Below are positions 13,710 to 22,374 of a stretch of DNA of 38,432 bases, piece by piece. The DNA is from a virus, in the IMG/VR virus record IMGVR_UViG_3300003885_000018, positions 1 through 38,432 of that record. One strand, written 5' to 3'. Position 1 is the first letter of the stretch. Each line of letters begins with the position of its first letter. The notes below the pieces were generated by a model, which worked only from the letters and a program-made list of their open reading frames with translations, made no database searches and was not told where the DNA came from. The position numbers and the translations under genes are program-made.

Positions 13710-15021
13710 CGTAACAGACGTTCCTAAATTACTAGATATTCCTCAAAAGCTATACCCAATCATAGAATGTATCGATGACTATAGATATTTTCTTTTGGAA
13801 GGCGGAAGAGCCGGGGGCAAATCACAATCAATAGCCCGATGGTTATTATGGCTTGCTGAAAAAAGGAAGATAAGAATTATATGCGGTAGAGAAACACAAA
13901 ACTCAATTGACGAATCAGTATATACAATATTCTCAGATTTAATCCGCAAGTACAAATTAAACTTCCAAATACTATCCACAGAGATAAGACACATTAGAGC
14001 AGAGTCAACAATTAATTTCAGAGGATTCAGAGAACAGGGCCGCCATAATATCAAAGGCCTTGAAGGTGTTGATATTCTTTGGGTAGATGAAGCACAGTCA
14101 ATCACAAAGGAAACATTAGACATTATCATTCCTACAATCCGTAAAGACAGATCTAAAGTCTTTTGGACAATGAACAGATTTATAGAAACAGACGCAGTAT
14201 TCAATAAATTCTTTGGCAGGCAGGATTGTTTACATATCCACATAGACTACATGGATAATAAGCATTGCCCCCAGAAAATGATAGATGAAGCCAATATCTG
14301 CAAGGATTTAAGCCTTGATGATTATGAGCATATCTGGTTAGGCAAGCCAAGGAAAGACGGCGGAGCATTAAAAGTTGTTACAGAAGATATGTATAATAAA
14401 CTCAAAGGCATTCATTTCGATAGGCCGTTCACAAAAAGGTTATTCACAGGTGACCCAAGCCTTGGCGGAGATGAATGTGCTGCATATATCATGGATGAGA
14501 ACGGCCAAAAGCTTGACGAGTTATTCCTACATGAGAGAGATGAGATGAAAATAGCCGGCACATGGGTAGCTTTTGCCAATCGTAATGGAGTCAGGGATTA
14601 CGTAATTGACATTATAGGCTTCAAAGGAATAGCAGACAGGATACGAGAATTAGTAGATGACTGCAAAATTATAGAAAACATAGGCTCAGGCCATAGCAGC
14701 AGGCCGGAGGATTATCTAAACTTAAGAGCTGAGATATATATGTATGCCATGAAAGAAGTTCTACACAAGAGAGTAGAATATTTCAATGACCCAATAATGA
14801 GAAAACAGCTGCTTGATATTCGCATTAAACCAATAAACTCAAGAAAGATTAAGATTGAGAGCAAAGACGATATTCGTAGAAGAACTCTTAAATCTCCGGA
14901 TAGATCAGACGCTTATGTTCAAGGTTTATGGGGATTACAATATTGCAGAGTATGGAGAAAGAGAGACGAATATGCCGCTGATGATGAACCGGAAGAAGCA
15001 GTTAATTGGAGAACGGCATGA
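13699..15021 (+). CDS. terL: terminase large subunit
   Basis: The 440-residue protein has the packaging ATPase motifs GGRAGGKS (residues 35-42, Walker A variant) and ILWVDEAQ (about 126-133, Walker B with catalytic Glu), plus a C-terminal RNase H-like nuclease domain that opens with GDPSLGGDE. The family pumps DNA into the procapsid and cuts the concatemer. Length is as expected for the Terminase_3/PBSX-like group; headful packaging would fit the circular permutation. Confidence 0.93.
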   Translation: MPSNVTDVPKLLDIPQKLYPIIECIDDYRYFLLEGGRAGGKSQSIARWLLWLAEKRKIRIICGRETQNSIDESVYTIFSDLIRKYKLNFQILSTEIRHIRAESTINFRGFREQGRHNIKGLEGVDILWVDEAQSITKETLDIIIPTIRKDRSKVFWTMNRFIETDAVFNKFFGRQDCLHIHIDYMDNKHCPQKMIDEANICKDLSLDDYEHIWLGKPRKDGGALKVVTEDMYNKLKGIHFDRPFTKRLFTGDPSLGGDECAAYIMDENGQKLDELFLHERDEMKIAGTWVAFANRNGVRDYVIDIIGFKGIADRIRELVDDCKIIENIGSGHSSRPEDYLNLRAEIYMYAMKEVLHKRVEYFNDPIMRKQLLDIRIKPINSRKIKIESKDDIRRRTLKSPDRSDAYVQGLWGLQYCRVWRKRDEYAADDEPEEAVNWRTA

Positions 15022-15221
15022 CAAAACAAAAACATAGAAGTGGAGGAAACTACACACGAAAAGTTGACAGGAAACTAAAATACTTTGGAGAAATAGATTT
15101 TGACAAGAATGTTATAAAGGTTAATCCGAAGAAAGGCGATTTAGTGAATACAATTATTCATGAGGAAATACACAGAAAGAATCCCAAGATGAAAGGGAAG
15201 AATATTGTTAAGAAAACATAG
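15018..15221 (+). CDS. small HExxH-type putative metalloprotein, 67 aa
   Basis: The ATG at 15018-15020 overlaps the terminase stop (ATGA), and I prefer it to the upstream in-frame start at 15006. The motif TIIHEEIHRKNP resembles the metal-binding helix of SprT/zincin-type peptidases (His-Glu-x-x-His), preceded by a basic half with two beta strands (FGEIDFDKNVIKVNPKKGD). It is too small for a full peptidase. Similar short proteins often follow phage terminases; function unknown. Confidence 0.65.
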   Translation: MTKQKHRSGGNYTRKVDRKLKYFGEIDFDKNVIKVNPKKGDLVNTIIHEEIHRKNPKMKGKNIVKKT

Positions 15222-15307
15222 CAAAAAGAGAGCAAGGATTATTGCGGTTAAACGGTCTTTTCTATTCTTGCCAACAATGTATAAATGTATAAATGTATAG
15301 GAATAAT

Positions 15308-15445
15308 ATGGCACAGATAAAAAAACTACTTGAATTTATCAAATTATTGATAGATAATAAATGGACAGGACAATTAAGACTTAATTTTTATAAGGGAGAT
15401 ATATCAAAAAAGATAGACAAGAAAGAAAGTTTTAAAATAACTTAA
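15308..15445 (+). CDS. small hypothetical protein, 45 aa
   Basis: ATG at 15308-15310 follows AGGAATAAT and the frame ends TAA at 15445. The amphipathic helix AQIKKLLEFIKLLIDNKWTG is followed by a strand-like LRLNFYKGDISKKID. I recall this type of 45-50 residue protein upstream of portals in environmental phages, without assigned function. The remaining bases up to the portal (15446-15522) contain a weak AGCC/GGCT pairing only. Confidence 0.55.
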   Translation: MAQIKKLLEFIKLLIDNKWTGQLRLNFYKGDISKKIDKKESFKIT

Positions 15446-15522
15446 ACGAGCCATCACCAGTTAATCTGACGGGCTATTCTTACTTAATTGCAGGGATAGT
15501 CTTTTTTTATTTTAGGAGGCAT

Positions 15523-17415
15523 ATGGCAAAGAAGAAAGTAACCATTGAAACAATCAAAAAGAATTACAGGCGTTCAAGACGCTTCGATAATAAATGGCGT
15601 AAACAAGCAGAGGAAGATCTAAGATTCTGCTTAGGTGAACAATGGGATAAACAAGATAAAGAAACTGTAGAAAAAAAAGGCCGGCCAGCGCTTACACTTA
15701 ATATCATACAACCCAATATTAGATTAATAACAGGTTTTCAGAGAGAGAGCCGTTCTTCAATAAAAGCATACCCGGAAGGCAGAGAAGATGAATTAGCAAG
15801 TGAGATAGCAACAAAGCTGCTTAAGAACGTACACAAAAGAAGTCACCTTGATATGATTATCTCAGAGGCATTTGAAACCTCACTAATGGCTAGAGGTAAA
15901 GCCTTCATAGAGCCCTACATAGATTATACCTATGACCTTTTAAACGGTACCATGCAGTTTAACGTACTTGATGGTTGGAATATTAGAATAGACCCAAATT
16001 CAGTTAAGTATGATTTGTCGGATGCCAGGTATATTATCAAAGAAAGAAAACTTACCGAAGATGATATGGCTGCATTATTCCCTGATAAGGAAGACTTGAT
16101 AAAAGAGATCAAGAACTTGGCTTTTTCTGATAATGACGAAATACCTGATGAAGACAGCATACTTGAAGAGAACGAAGATTATCCTAAAACTCAAGACATG
16201 GATAAGTCAAGACTTGGCGAAGATGAGGAAGATACGTTTAAATTCATTGAGTATTTTTATAAAAAATGGATTTCCCATTATCTTGCAATAGACGTAAAGC
16301 ATAACATAGCCCAAATGTTTCCTACTAAGAAACAGGCAGAAGCTCATTTAATAGAAGCAAGACAAGCAGAGAGGCCTAATGCAGAAGTGAAATCACTTAC
16401 AAGAGGACAGAAGGTAATTGAGAGAAAGATACCTCAGATATGGGTTGCCTCTATTATAGGACAAACAATTGTTGAGGATAAAGTAAATGACGCATGGCCC
16501 AATTGGAAAGGTTATCCATTCATTCCTTACTTTGCATGGTATTACTCAGCTGCTAAGAGAGTATTGAAAAAAGAGGAATTAGCGTACCAAGGATTTGCTT
16601 CTTCACTTAAAGACCCTCAAATGGAAAAAAATAAGCGGAGAAGTCAAGCGTTACATATAGTTAATAGTATGGCTAGTAGTGGTTGGCTGTCTGAAGAAGA
16701 TTCATGGGTAAAACCTAAAGATGTAAAGCATTATGGGAGTACGCCCGGCGTTAATCTTTTTTATAAGACAGGCAAACCAAAGCCTGAAAGAATACAGCCT
16801 GCGATAGTTCCTCAATCCCATATATATTTTGAGGAAAAGAGTGAGGAAGATATTAAACTCATTTCGGGTGTTAATGCTGATATGCTTTCTGTTCAGGATA
16901 AAACTACATCAGGCAGGGCATTAGCGATAAGAGAGAGAATAGGTGTAAGGATATTAAAGCCCCTATTTGACAATCTCTCATTCACACAAGAATTACTTGG
17001 TAAATACATGGTTTCACAATTAGCTGAATTATACACAGTAGATAAGGCTATAAGAGTTTTAGGCGGTGATTTTATAGATAAGAGTTTCAGGAAAAATGAA
17101 GAAGATACCCCTGAGATTATCATGGGTGCAGCAAGTAATTTTATAGCAGCTTTACTTAATGACCAAGAACTAACTAATTACGATATAGAGATAGGTGAAG
17201 GCCTAGAAAGCCCAACTGAGAGATTAGCACAATTCTTAAGTATGTTAGAAATGGCAAAAGAGGGTATTCCAATACCTCCGCAGGTATTGATAGAACATTC
17301 AGATATGCCGGAGAGCGCTAAGAAAGCTACATTAGCGGCGATGCAGACATCGCAATCTGATCAGGAGCAGAATAATAAATCTCTTGCTAGTAAAAAAAGG
17401 AGAAAGAAAACATGA
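15523..17415 (+). CDS. portal protein, P22-like
   Basis: The 630-residue protein opens with NYRRSRRFDNKWRKQAEEDL and LRFCLGEQWDKQ, then RPALTLNIIQPNIRLITGFQ, the beginning of P22-type portals, and later has a VNADMLSVQDKTTSGRALAI segment typical of the clip and stem region. It forms the dodecameric channel through which DNA enters and leaves. AGGAGG precedes the ATG. Its end overlaps the scaffold-like gene by four bases. The size fits the family. Confidence 0.9.
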   Translation: MAKKKVTIETIKKNYRRSRRFDNKWRKQAEEDLRFCLGEQWDKQDKETVEKKGRPALTLNIIQPNIRLITGFQRESRSSIKAYPEGREDELASEIATKLLKNVHKRSHLDMIISEAFETSLMARGKAFIEPYIDYTYDLLNGTMQFNVLDGWNIRIDPNSVKYDLSDARYIIKERKLTEDDMAALFPDKEDLIKEIKNLAFSDNDEIPDEDSILEENEDYPKTQDMDKSRLGEDEEDTFKFIEYFYKKWISHYLAIDVKHNIAQMFPTKKQAEAHLIEARQAERPNAEVKSLTRGQKVIERKIPQIWVASIIGQTIVEDKVNDAWPNWKGYPFIPYFAWYYSAAKRVLKKEELAYQGFASSLKDPQMEKNKRRSQALHIVNSMASSGWLSEEDSWVKPKDVKHYGSTPGVNLFYKTGKPKPERIQPAIVPQSHIYFEEKSEEDIKLISGVNADMLSVQDKTTSGRALAIRERIGVRILKPLFDNLSFTQELLGKYMVSQLAELYTVDKAIRVLGGDFIDKSFRKNEEDTPEIIMGAASNFIAALLNDQELTNYDIEIGEGLESPTERLAQFLSMLEMAKEGIPIPPQVLIEHSDMPESAKKATLAAMQTSQSDQEQNNKSLASKKRRKKT

Positions 17416-18440
17416 AGATTGAAGAAGGGAATGAAGATAGTTTCATAAAAGATTTAGGTTTGGGTACTGATTCTGAGGAAGAAAACACTGATAACAAGAA
17501 TGAGGAACAGGAAAAAGAATCAACAGAGGAAAAAGGTAAAGAGAGTGAAGAGAAAGATTTAGAGGAAGAAGAATCCGAAGAAGAGGAAAACGAAGAGAAA
17601 GAAGAAAGCGAGGAAGAATCTGAGGGAAAAGAAGAAGAGGAAGAAAAGGAAGAATCCGAAGAAGAAAGTGAAAAAGATTTAACGAAAGAGGAAATAAAAA
17701 AGCTGCCTAAAGACGTAAGAGGTATGTATCATGCCTTAAAAAAGGAAAGGGGCAAACGTCAGGATATAGAAGCTGAATTGGGCCAGATTAAATTACAGAT
17801 TAAGTATGGTAATAAAAAAACTGAAACTGAGAAAGAAGAACCGGAAGAGAAAGATTTTGAAACAGTTGAAGATATATTAAAAGATAAAGCTGATGATGAT
17901 TTAATCAGCGTAGGTGAACAAAGGCGCATAAAAATATCTGAAAACAAAGAAAGAGAATTTCAAGCTAGAAAACAAAGTAAAGTCACAGAGGCACAGGCGA
18001 AGGCCCACGCAAATAGAGTTGCGCAGATAGATGAACTTGAAGATACCTTCAAACTGAGCCATTCTGACTATGACGAGAAATTGAATATTTTTCAAGCTGC
18101 TCTTAGAGATATGCCAAGTTTAGCAATAGAATTAAATGCCGAATATGCCCGGGAAGGCGGCAATCCCGCAAAAAAGGTTTACGAACTTGGCAAGAGATTT
18201 GAGAAAGTATACGACAAAACGGTTGACAGCAAACCGAAAAAGAAACCGAATAATGCTGAGAGAACACTAAAGAACTCAAAGAAGAAAGTTTCAAGTGCCA
18301 GTATATCAAGCAGCGGTGTTAGTGCAGAAGCTTTGAGTGAAATGGATGTAAAAGAATTAGGTAAAACTTTAGCTGCTATGTCAATGAAACAACTAATGAG
18401 AGTTCCGAAGAAGTTGAGAGAAAAGGCATTGCGGGCATAA
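17412..18440 (+). CDS. acidic scaffold-like protein
   Basis: Residues 10-95 are almost purely Glu/Ser/Lys with clear predominance of Glu, followed by a helical region (DVRGMYHALKKERGKRQDIE; then TEAQAKAHANRVAQIDELED) and a basic C-terminal end (MKQLMRVPKKLREKALRA). Its position between portal and coat, the acidity and the basic C-terminal coat-binding end are those of phage scaffolding proteins, which guide capsid assembly and are released or degraded. No protease domain is seen. Confidence 0.78.
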   Translation: MKIEEGNEDSFIKDLGLGTDSEEENTDNKNEEQEKESTEEKGKESEEKDLEEEESEEEENEEKEESEEESEGKEEEEEKEESEEESEKDLTKEEIKKLPKDVRGMYHALKKERGKRQDIEAELGQIKLQIKYGNKKTETEKEEPEEKDFETVEDILKDKADDDLISVGEQRRIKISENKEREFQARKQSKVTEAQAKAHANRVAQIDELEDTFKLSHSDYDEKLNIFQAALRDMPSLAIELNAEYAREGGNPAKKVYELGKRFEKVYDKTVDSKPKKKPNNAERTLKNSKKKVSSASISSSGVSAEALSEMDVKELGKTLAAMSMKQLMRVPKKLREKALRA

Positions 18441-18455
18441 TTTAAGGAGGAAAGA

Positions 18456-19475
18456 ATGGGTAACACAAGTTCAATTTCTAACATGCAGCCACAATTATGG
18501 CAAAGGCAAACATTAATAGATGCTATAGAAGAATTGTTCTTTAAGCAGAATGGTATGATGTCTGCTAACAGGACTGCACCTGCTCCTATATTCTTAAAGC
18601 CAGACTTTAAGACTAAGCAGGGAAAAAAGGTTACTATTCCGTTAGTTATTAAGCCAAGCGGGGAGGGCATTGACGGAGATTCCGAACAAGAAGGCAACGA
18701 AGAAGAATTAACAACTTACTCACAGGATATAGAAGTTAATCAAAAAAGAAATGCTATCAGATTAAAAGGTAGAATGGATGAGCAAAAAAATGCCCTTAAT
18801 ATGCGCACCATAGCAAGAGAAGCATTGGCAGGGTGGCAAGCAGAGATAATGCAGAAAGAGATTTTCCGTAAAGGTGGAGGAATTGTTGCTAACACTTTTT
18901 CAAATACGCCAGTAGCACCAAGTTCAACTAGAGTTATCTATGGCGGAAATGCAACAGCAGACAGCGATATTGACAGCGCAGATAAAATGACTCTTTCTTT
19001 GTTATTCAAGATAAGCAATACGATTTCTACACTTACACCATTGATAAGGCCGATTAAATACAAAGGTAAAAATTACTATTTGTTTCTAATTCATCCTAAC
19101 CAAAGATATGATTTAATGCAGGATGATAGTTACCTTACACTACAAAAAGACGCAGGCCTAAGAGGTTTTGATAATCCTTTATTTTCCGGCGCAGACGCTA
19201 TTGTAGATAATCTAATTATCCATGTTCATAATTATGTTCCTACTTTCTCTACATGGGGGTCAACTTCTGATCAACCCGGGGCAAGAGGTTTAATAATGGG
19301 CGCACAAGCAATAGTTTTGGCATTGGGCGAAGAAGGCAGATGGGTTGAGAAATCTTTTGACTTTGACAATAAATGGGCTATTTGTGTAGGTGCAATATGG
19401 GGTGTTCAGAAAGCTATTTTTAATAGTGTTGATTATGCTATAGTTGCGGTGGATACTTATGCAACATCTTTATAA
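18456..19475 (+). CDS. major capsid protein (DUF4043/N4-gp56-like)
   Basis: The 339-residue protein contains FLKPDFKTKQGKKVTIPLVI, NAIRLKGRMDEQKNALNMRT, REALAGWQAEIMQKEIF and RYDLMQDDSYLTLQKDA, a set of motifs I associate with the N4 gp56/DUF4043 HK97-fold coat proteins. AAGGAGGAAAGA precedes the ATG. The distance from the portal and the following small genes match a capsid locus. Likely the most abundant protein of the particle. Confidence 0.85.
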   Translation: MGNTSSISNMQPQLWQRQTLIDAIEELFFKQNGMMSANRTAPAPIFLKPDFKTKQGKKVTIPLVIKPSGEGIDGDSEQEGNEEELTTYSQDIEVNQKRNAIRLKGRMDEQKNALNMRTIAREALAGWQAEIMQKEIFRKGGGIVANTFSNTPVAPSSTRVIYGGNATADSDIDSADKMTLSLLFKISNTISTLTPLIRPIKYKGKNYYLFLIHPNQRYDLMQDDSYLTLQKDAGLRGFDNPLFSGADAIVDNLIIHVHNYVPTFSTWGSTSDQPGARGLIMGAQAIVLALGEEGRWVEKSFDFDNKWAICVGAIWGVQKAIFNSVDYAIVAVDTYATSL

Positions 19476-19519
19476 TCAATATAATCAATGATTTGTGAAA
19501 ATAATAAGGAGGTTTTAGA

Positions 19520-19831
19520 ATGGCATACACAGCAACAGAATTAGGCAGGATAGGCACTTCAGGGGGAGATATACTTTTACTTGTAAATGTATCACCTGAT
19601 GCCGCTACAGGCAATATTACGATAAGTGATGTAGCTTATGCTTATCCAGTAGGAATAATTTCTCTTATTGAAGATCCCGGTGCTGCAACAGATCATGCTA
19701 CAGTTCAGGCTTTGAAAAATACATCTACGCATAACCAGATTGACCTTAAATTATGGACTTCACCAAATGTAGCAGCGTCAACGTATAAGGATTTCAGGTT
19801 AACATTACTTCTTAAAGAAGAAGCAATATAA
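19520..19831 (+). CDS. small virion-like protein, 103 aa
   Basis: A strong AAGGAGGTTTTAGA site precedes the ATG. The sequence is beta-rich and Ala/Thr/Ser-rich (ILLLVNVSPDAATGNITISD; VGIISLIEDPGAATDHATVQ). It follows the major capsid gene directly and has the style of a decoration or head-completion protein. No motif proves this. Confidence 0.6.
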   Translation: MAYTATELGRIGTSGGDILLLVNVSPDAATGNITISDVAYAYPVGIISLIEDPGAATDHATVQALKNTSTHNQIDLKLWTSPNVAASTYKDFRLTLLLKEEAI

Positions 19832-19874
19832 ACATTCAGGCGCTCCCGCCTGTTAAATAAAAGGAGTTTAAGTT

Positions 19875-20300
19875 ATGAAATTAGTATATTTCGGTAGAAA
19901 ACGGCCTAAGATAGTTAAAACAGTTTCGCCAGAGCGTTTTGAAATGGCAAGAGATGAGGATAGACAAAAGAGTACAGGGATTACCTATATTGCGCTAGCA
20001 GGCAAAGCGCTAACTTATAGATTTGACCCATTTAGAGAGATTGAAGTAAATGATAATGCAGCTTCTATCCTTCTTGATAAGGCTAATGACCTTTTTAAGT
20101 GTGTAGATAAAGACGCTAACGTATCTAAGTCGAAGGCAGAAGTGAAAACTAACGGTTATGTTGGTGCCACTCATGCTGAACGAATTTCTGATTTAGATAA
20201 GAAGGTGAAACAGGAAGCTAAGGCAGAAGAAGGTAAGAGTGTTGAACAAATTATTGGTGAGAGTAGAAGTAAAAAAGAAGAAAAATCTAAGGAGGAATAA
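19875..20300 (+). CDS. hypothetical structural-region protein, 141 aa
   Basis: Residues 1-75 form a compact globular part (KLVYFGRKRPKIVKTVSPER; ALAGKALTYRFDPFREIEVN; AASILLDKANDLFKCVD) and the remainder is a charged helix ending in KSKEE. Such proteins with a short beta domain and charged tail occur between coat and adaptor genes. Function unknown. AAAGGAGTTTAAGTT provides the ribosome site. Confidence 0.55.
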   Translation: MKLVYFGRKRPKIVKTVSPERFEMARDEDRQKSTGITYIALAGKALTYRFDPFREIEVNDNAASILLDKANDLFKCVDKDANVSKSKAEVKTNGYVGATHAERISDLDKKVKQEAKAEEGKSVEQIIGESRSKKEEKSKEE

Positions 20301-20695
20301 TGAGGATGAGAAAGGATTTTCAAATATTAGTGCTGGCAGCATCTATAGTGTTACTATCAGCAATGCCTGCTTTTGCACAGAGCCTTTTCTATGCTGATAA
20401 TCCGTCAAGCATAGCTACGGCCCAAGGTGGAACATTAGAACAAGGTACTGCAATGGTTACAGGGCAGGCTAACGTGCAGAGCATAACTGTAAGTGGTGCA
20501 AGTTCGGTAGCAGGTGACACCATTCTTATTTATGACGCAACAAGCGCAACAGGCACACCTAAATTCGACATCACGGTTGGTACAGCAAAAGAAACAATAG
20601 TATTAAAGCTTAATGATGCTGAATTTGGTACAGGTTTATTTGCAGACGCAAATACTCCGGGTTTACATATTTCAGTAGAATACACACAACAATAA
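20300..20695 (+). CDS. exported beta-rich protein with Sec signal peptide, 131 aa
   Basis: Residues 1-27 are a textbook signal peptide (basic MRMRKDF, hydrophobic LVLAASIVLLSAMP, cleavage after AFA-Q). The mature part is Ala/Thr/Gly-rich and beta-like (TLEQGTAMVTGQANVQSITV; GDTILIYDATSATGTPKFDI), resembling the small virion-type proteins nearby. An export signal on a gene in the capsid operon is odd: either the protein is secreted to the host surface or a virion gene has acquired a leader. Confidence 0.7.
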   Translation: MRMRKDFQILVLAASIVLLSAMPAFAQSLFYADNPSSIATAQGGTLEQGTAMVTGQANVQSITVSGASSVAGDTILIYDATSATGTPKFDITVGTAKETIVLKLNDAEFGTGLFADANTPGLHISVEYTQQ

Positions 20696-20706
20696 TAGGA
20701 GTAATA

Positions 20707-20737
20707 GGTTAGGTGGGGTTAATAGCCTCATCTAACC
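20707..20737 (+). terminator. 12-bp hairpin before the Wzy-like gene
   Basis: The arms 20707-20718 and 20726-20737 pair completely in RNA (ten Watson-Crick and two G-U pairs) around a seven-base loop, followed only by TTT. It sits between the exported protein and the membrane gene and ends 10 bases before that gene's ATG. It may be a leaky terminator or block ribosome access, separating the membrane gene's expression from capsid genes. Confidence 0.6.
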
Positions 20738-20747
20738 TTTGGCCATT

Positions 20748-21788
20748 ATGGTAGATAGAGTATTCAAAACTATTCTATTTTTCACTCCTATCGCTTATTG
20801 TATAGGAGTTGACTATTGGAAATTTGAAATTGTTTTTTTCCAATTATCCTCAATAATTCTTTTTATCTCCGCTTTAAACGGCATACCAAAAAGAGAATTT
20901 AATATAAAGAAACTTATATCGATATTTTTAGGTATATGTTTATTTTCCACTATAGTAAATGGATATCAAATTAAGTCCTTAAGTGCTATGATAAATATAT
21001 TCATTGGTATCGTTGATATAGCCATTCTTTCCATTTATTGCGTTGATTTAAAGAAATGTTTGAATTGGTTAATGATTGGATTAGGGATTAATACGGTGGT
21101 GTTTATCGGCCAAATGTTTGGCTATAGCCCCTTTATAGACCCCTCTACGTTCATAGGCGGAAATGGACAAGTGATTATAGGCCAATTTGGCGGCATTATA
21201 GGCAATTCTCCAAGATTTGCTGCGTTTATAGCCTTAATGCTTCCATTTGTGTCAAGGTGGTATCTTATACCAGCGCTTATATTAGGTTTATTTTTAAATG
21301 AAGCCTCTATATTATTCTCGATATTCTGCGTATCACTTTATACAATTTATACAATAAATAATGACATGCTAAACCCTAATCAATATTCAGTATTATTCAT
21401 AAGTTTATTATTTGCAGGATTGGCAAGTATATTCTTTTTTCGTGAACACATTAGTCAGTCTTTTTCTATTAGGTTTTCTATGTGGAGGGATGTAATTAGT
21501 AATCTTGCTCAACAACCTTTTAATGGATTCGGATTAGGAGTTTTCCCGTTAGCTGATTATGCTGCTTCTTCATTCTTACAATGGATATATGGGGTAGGTG
21601 TATTGGGTGTAGGTTTTATAACTCTATGTATTAAAAGAATTAAATGGTATATGCTGCCACTTATATTTCTTTGTTTATTTGAGTATCCGTTTGAGATACC
21701 AAGATTATGGCCATTGATAATATTTATTATAGCGTACTACGCTATTGAACAAAAGGAGGATTATTATGTTAAGACCTGCAGCGTATGA
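20748..21788 (+). CDS. O-antigen polymerase/ligase-like (Wzy/WaaL) membrane protein
   Basis: The ATG at 20748 gives about 346 residues; an in-frame TTG lies at 20739. I count roughly ten hydrophobic segments. A soluble stretch contains RFSMWRDVISNLAQQPFNGF followed by GLGVFP, the Arg/Trp and Pro-x-x-Gly-x-Gly pattern found in the large periplasmic loop of Wzy_C-type O-antigen ligases and polymerases. A phage enzyme of this kind could change host surface polysaccharide, as in seroconversion and superinfection exclusion. It is unusual within a virion operon. No ribosome site is obvious; a hairpin precedes it. Confidence 0.65.
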   Translation: MVDRVFKTILFFTPIAYCIGVDYWKFEIVFFQLSSIILFISALNGIPKREFNIKKLISIFLGICLFSTIVNGYQIKSLSAMINIFIGIVDIAILSIYCVDLKKCLNWLMIGLGINTVVFIGQMFGYSPFIDPSTFIGGNGQVIIGQFGGIIGNSPRFAAFIALMLPFVSRWYLIPALILGLFLNEASILFSIFCVSLYTIYTINNDMLNPNQYSVLFISLLFAGLASIFFFREHISQSFSIRFSMWRDVISNLAQQPFNGFGLGVFPLADYAASSFLQWIYGVGVLGVGFITLCIKRIKWYMLPLIFLCLFEYPFEIPRLWPLIIFIIAYYAIEQKEDYYVKTCSV

Positions 21789-22062
21789 AGAAATCACAAT
21801 CAGCAGCGCAGCAAAAAAATTAACTGAAGCAACCTATAACATTTCAGGTTGGGGAATCGCACAGAAAGCAGTTGTACAAGTTTTAGATGCTGGCATAAGA
21901 GTAAAACTTGATGGAACAGATCCATCAGCAAGTACAGGTTTTGCAGAAAGCCAAGGCAGTTCTTTCGCATTAGAAAGTGTATCTGAAATTATAAACTTTA
22001 GAGCAATTCGTAAAGGCGGCTCAGACGGAAAGATAATCGTAACATATTATCAAAAAATGTAA
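21766..22062 (+). CDS. small beta-rich virion-like protein, 98 aa
   Basis: The start at ATG 21766, behind AAAGGAGGATTATT, is preferred to the in-frame 21745. IAQKAVVQVLDAGIRVKLDG followed by TDPSASTGF and INFRAIRKGGSDGKIIVTYY are typical of short phage structural proteins with a jelly-roll-like strand order. It overlaps the end of the membrane gene by 23 bases. It is similar in style to 22935-23231. Role probably decoration or attachment, unproven. Confidence 0.65.
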   Translation: MLRPAAYEEITISSAAKKLTEATYNISGWGIAQKAVVQVLDAGIRVKLDGTDPSASTGFAESQGSSFALESVSEIINFRAIRKGGSDGKIIVTYYQKM

Positions 22063-22071
22063 GGAGAAAAT

Positions 22072-22374
22072 ATGCCAATAGTAAATCTTGGAAAGAAAGA
22101 AGAATATGATATGCCTGTTAGGGCAGGGAAAAAGAAAATCTACTATCCTCACCTTCATATAGATAAAAGTCTGCCTATTGATAGTAAAGACATTGGTAAA
22201 GAGATTATTGTTTCAGTAAAGTTAAAAGTAAATTCAGTTGAGAAAAGAGTTAGTAAAAATGGAGAGAAGTATAGTTATTCCTTTGATGTAACAGAAATGA
22301 TATTTCCTTATGACAAAAAGAAAACTCCCAATAGTGTTAGGGAAATGAAGGAGAAGTTATATGAAAATAGTTAG
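22072..22374 (+). CDS. hypothetical structural-region protein, 100 aa
   Basis: AAGGAGAAAAT precedes the ATG. KKIYYPHLHIDKSLPIDSKD followed by GKEIIVSVKLKVNSVEKRV suggests a small beta-barrel. I know similar 'YPxLxI' proteins from environmental phages close to capsid genes, with no proven role. Its end overlaps the next gene by 14 bases. Confidence 0.55.
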   Translation: MPIVNLGKKEEYDMPVRAGKKKIYYPHLHIDKSLPIDSKDIGKEIIVSVKLKVNSVEKRVSKNGEKYSYSFDVTEMIFPYDKKKTPNSVREMKEKLYENS

